A stretch of 64,000 nucleotides of DNA from Cystobasidium ongulense (lineage: Eukaryota; Basidiomycota; Cystobasidiomycetes; Cystobasidiales; Cystobasidiaceae): contig BQUP01000002.1 in the NCBI GenBank assembly GCA_022835595.1, positions 2,094,534 to 2,158,533 of the forward strand, read 5' to 3'. The translations under genes and the position numbers were made by a program. Under the pieces are notes generated by a model, which saw nothing but the letters and a program-made list of their open reading frames with translations, was not told the DNA's origin and did not search any database. This document shows positions 60,592 to 64,000 of the stretch, in pieces (within the stretch, counting starts at the first letter, position 1; every line of letters begins with the position of its first letter).

Positions 60592-63500
60592 ATGGAGGAC
60601 AGCGCGAAAGAGCCGGACGCATCCACGTCGTCGTCGCCTTCAGCAGCATCGCCAACAACGACGAAGAACGACAGCAGCGAGAATGAAGGACCCATTTCCA
60701 CCCGGAGAGCAAAAGCCATGTCGATAGGCAATGCAGCCAGTCTCTTTGGTGCTGGCGGAGACGATGCAGCTGTGCTATTCGGAGGTGGTGGAGCAGATAC
60801 GCCTAGCAAGCCTGCATCCATGGCACAGTCGCCATTCGACGCGATTGGTGAAGAAAGCGAAGAGCCGGCAGCACTGATCAAGCAAAGCGCCGCATCTCAC
60901 AGTGTCGCTCCTTCGAACGAGGTTGCCGAGTCTCCAAGCGACTCTACTGCAGCTGCTCTCTTCGGAGACGCTGGACAGACGCCGCCTGTGGAATGGCTGG
61001 GTGAAGCAACCTCGTCTTCCCTGAATGCCAGCAGCGACGACGATGCCAGCAAGTTGTTCGCAGGTGTACCTCAGTACCAACAAAATCCTCATGATCCATC
61101 GCTGTATGCTTCGGGTCAATTTGGAGACGCTCAGTATGGCTACGATTACTCTACGTCTGGCCAGCAAGCATACAATTACCAGCAGCCATATCAACAGCAG
61201 TATGAACAGTATCCAGCTCAGGTTCAGCAACAGCAGGCGGTTGGCCAGTACGATGAAGCCGCTGTAGACAATTTCAGTCAAAACTTGTATTATGACCCTG
61301 CTCAGCAACAGCAATATCAACAATCACTACAGGCACAAGCACACGCGCAGCAAGCGCCGATGGTACCCAATGGACAGACTCATGTCGCCTACGAGCAACA
61401 ACAATATATGCAATATGGCGGCGACCAGTATGCTTCGCCCGCTGCGCCAGGTCAGGAGCAATATGCTTCATACTACGCCCAGCAGCCATATTCGGCACAG
61501 CAACCGCAACAGCAGCCTGTCTCTGCTTATCGAGCTCAAGACTACTTGACAGCGCAACAAAATTACCAAGCACCTTACTCTGCTCCGGCCGGACCTGCTC
61601 AATCCAATCAAGTTGCACAGTCGCAAGCCTCTCAAGCTGCCAGACCCAACTATGCTTCGGCATACAGTCAAACTTACGATCCTTACGCTCCTTCTAATGA
61701 TCCCTACGCAACCCACCAGCCATATCAGCCAAGCACTTCCAGCCACACGAAGCAGACCTCTTTATCGGCATCAAATACCGTACCTAATCTAGCTGTTCAA
61801 TCTACATCTCCTCAACAGCTGCCCGGCCAGAAAGATCCCAAGCTGAATCGGTCTGCATCTTCTTTCTTTGCTGAACTCCCCCCTATGCCAGTCAAACTAC
61901 GTCCAGCATCTGCTGCAGGAGCTCGTGCAAACACGTCGGCGGCCCCTCCAGTCCCTCCCATGCCTGCTGGGCATCAGCAGCAGGCAATGCTACCACCGCC
62001 GCCGAAGAGCAGCTCGCCCGCTCCGATATACGGCCAACAGCGCCCACCATCACGCGTGAAGTCAACGCAACCTATTGTCGATTACGGTGGATGGTCACCT
62101 TCCATGAGCGGCTCGTCACATTCCCGACCTGGCTCACGGACAGCACAGCGACAAGATTCGCTTGCTTCATCGAGTTCTCATCCTAGTCAGCCGGAAACAT
62201 CGACATCGTCTTTCAGTCAAACACAGCAGCACAGCAATCTTGGCTACGGTCAGCCTATACAAAATGGCATACCTGCAACTGGCCTGACAAGTTCTGCACC
62301 AGTAGGTGCTTATAGCGGATACCAACCTGTGGTTCACAGCGCATACGGCCAGCACGCCGTCTCGAGTCCTCCGATGAGCAACAGACAGTCTCTAGACTCA
62401 AATCGCAGCTACCAAGGGCAGCAATCGCAGCCTCACACACACTCCACTTACCCTACTGGCTCAAATATGTCACGTCCGCAAAGTCGCACAAGCCATCAAG
62501 CACACTCCTCGCCATCTGGATCGCAAAAAGCAGCACTCCCTCCTGCAAAGCGTGCTCCAAGTCGGACCATGGATTTAGGTAGTACATATGCTTTATCCCC
62601 TAAGCAGCAAAGCATGCCTTTACAACCTTTACAAGGTGAAGGATACACTGGAACTGCCAATCAGCTTGGTCTACTTGGGGACGACCAAATGGAGACTCTC
62701 ATGGACAGCTTCAGCAAACAACGAATAGGCGGGGATGAGCAAGGCGTATCTCTAGCGTCCGCTGAAGCATCGCTGAAAAGAGCCATCAAGACGCCTCTGC
62801 CTGCTTCGGAACCAGATACTGAGCCCCTTATTTTCTCACCGCATCAGGGAGACTGGTCGGAATTAGCGACAGCCGTTAGTCCGAGTGCAGAAGTCAAATC
62901 AGCACTTTCGCCTCAATCAGTTCCAGTACCGTTGTTGTCTGTATCAATGCCCAGTCCAGAGGCTCAGAAGAAGCCAGTATCCTTGGCATCAGATGATTAT
63001 TCTATCACCGACAGCCAGAGAGACCCCTCAGAAATGATCTCGAGTATGAGGGAGGCTGAAGACGAGCTGATCAAAGCAGAGCAAGAGATCAAAATGGAGG
63101 AGGTTGAGATGGATGTGAAACCTGGTCGCGAAGCTTTGGCCTATTCTGAAGGCTGGACGCCGTCGCATGAAGAGGTCAATCCATACAGTACAGCGCTTTA
63201 CGAGGGTGAGTGACACAATGAACGTTGTACACAGCGTCGCTAATCTGTATTTACCGTATTTTCAGCTGAGGAGAGTAAGCCTTCTCCTAAAGATCTTCGA
63301 CGTGCTTGGCCTGGCGATACCTCCGATGCCACCTACTCTGCACCCGCCGCACACCACCAGGACAATGCGTACGAACTGCATCAACAGGACTCATACCAGC
63401 AGTCGCATGCCCAGAGCTACGCATTTGGTAATGATCAGCATACACAAATTCCTCCTGGCTCGCAGTATAATGCATTCGGCTCGCAAGGAGCATACGGCCA

Positions 63501-64000
63501 GCCGACCGAGGCTGTACGTTCCCCCGCCAATGCATATGAACCGTCGTACGGACAGCCGGACATGCATTTGACAGCAAGTGGGGACGAAGCGTACGGATAC
63601 GCTGCCAGTGAAGGTGCATACGTACCGATCGGCCATGAAGAAGCATCAACCCCATACGAGCCCTACCAGCCGAGCTCAGGAGCTCCTTACCAAAACTTCT
63701 CAACAAATGGCGAGGCTGGCCAGCAAAGGCTCCCGAATCGACCTGCGATACCTATCGCGTCGTTTGGCTTCAATGGAAAGCTTGTGACATTCTTCCCATC
63801 GTCTACGTCCTCGACGGCTACCGCCTCATACGGGATGTACGAGCAAGCAGGCAGCTCAATACCGCCGGTCAAGATTCAGAAGCTTGCGGATATATTACCA
63901 AAAGATACCCCCGGAATTGACACTTTCCCCGGTCCACTTTTTATGGACACCGGATCAACAAGCGCGTCGGGCAAAGCAAAGAAGAAGAAGGAGCTTGTGA
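60592..64000 (+). CDS. SEC16: COPII coat assembly protein Sec16 (partial, 3' end missing)
   Basis: Large scaffold at ER exit sites. Exon 1 60592-63205, intron 63206-63265, exon 2 from 63266 off the right edge. The N-terminal 870 residues are disordered: repeated ASLFG / AAVLFGGGG / AAALFGD words, then a long Gln/Tyr-rich part (YDYSTSGQQAYNYQQPY and similar), then Pro/Ser-rich text. After the splice comes more Tyr/Gln/Ser text and then the start of the conserved central domain: PNRPAIPIASFGFNGKLVTFFP, where S/A-FGFNGKLV is the Sec16 hallmark, then IQKLADILPKDTPGIDTFPGPLF. The helical core that binds Sec13 and the C-terminal part lie outside the window. The start at MEDSAKEPD is a choice; an upstream in-frame Met is possible. 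Confidence 0.88.

Noticed and set aside
61274-61663. Minus-strand frames inside SEC16
   Set aside because: Reverse reading of Gln/Tyr-rich repeats gives long Leu/Val/Arg-rich frames by composition only.

Overview
The window is nuclear DNA of a fungus, most likely a basidiomycete. Genes are packed on both strands and cut by many short introns (about 40-110 bases, GT...AG, often with a CTAAC- or CTGAC-like branch site). The gene set is fungal (AKR1, SPG1/TEM1, DSS4, MSC2, IPI3, SEC16, ATP14). A UBE2S-type E2, absent from budding yeast, fits a basidiomycete. I cannot name the genus; Pucciniomycotina is only a guess. I see no rRNA, tRNA, CRISPR array, virus copy or intact transposon.

Layout. 1-511: end of an unknown Ser/Asp-rich protein. 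998-2745: AGX1. 2974-6069 (-): mitochondrial dihydroorotate dehydrogenase with a long repeat-built C-terminal extension, head to head with TYR1 (6303-7991). 8750-11404: ARP8 of the INO80 remodeller. 11759-12606 (-): GNAT acetyltransferase. 13210-15341 (-): MFS transporter. 15833-16472: DSS4. 16858-18202: SPG1/TEM1. 18669-20279 (-): GFD2-like nuclease-fold protein, head to head with MSC2 (20845-23804). 24000-24305 (-): small membrane protein. 25111-27157 and 29132-31155: tandem cytochrome P450 paralogues. 31156-33660: poorly resolved region with coding-like stretches on both strands. 33668-35503: conserved fungal protein of unknown function. 35866-37884: IPI3. 38207-38689: new small three-exon gene. 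39718-40566 (-) and 40778-41436: ATP14 and INH1, back to back. 42106-44978 (-): AP-1 beta adaptin. 46161-47497: DIM1. 47843-49908 (-): glycerol-3-phosphate acyltransferase. 50390-51115: small Lys/Glu-rich protein. 51891-54586: AKR1. 55107-56525: UBE2S-like E2. 56798-59298 (-): second MFS transporter. 60592-64000: SEC16, running off the right edge.

Most genes are housekeeping and unrelated in pathway. The clear functional pairing is ATP14/INH1: a subunit and an inhibitor of the mitochondrial ATP synthase are transcribed apart from a 211-base shared promoter. DIM1 and IPI3 both act in ribosome assembly; AP-1 beta, AKR1, DSS4 and SEC16 act in membrane traffic; SPG1 and UBE2S act in mitotic exit or progression; but none of these sit side by side as a unit. 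The two P450 genes are a recent tandem duplication.

Several genes (ATP14, INH1, the 38207 gene, the 50390 gene, UBE2S) are only seen by joining short exons by hand. Exon borders here are read from splice signals and protein logic, not from transcripts. No homology search was run; family names rest on recognised motifs.
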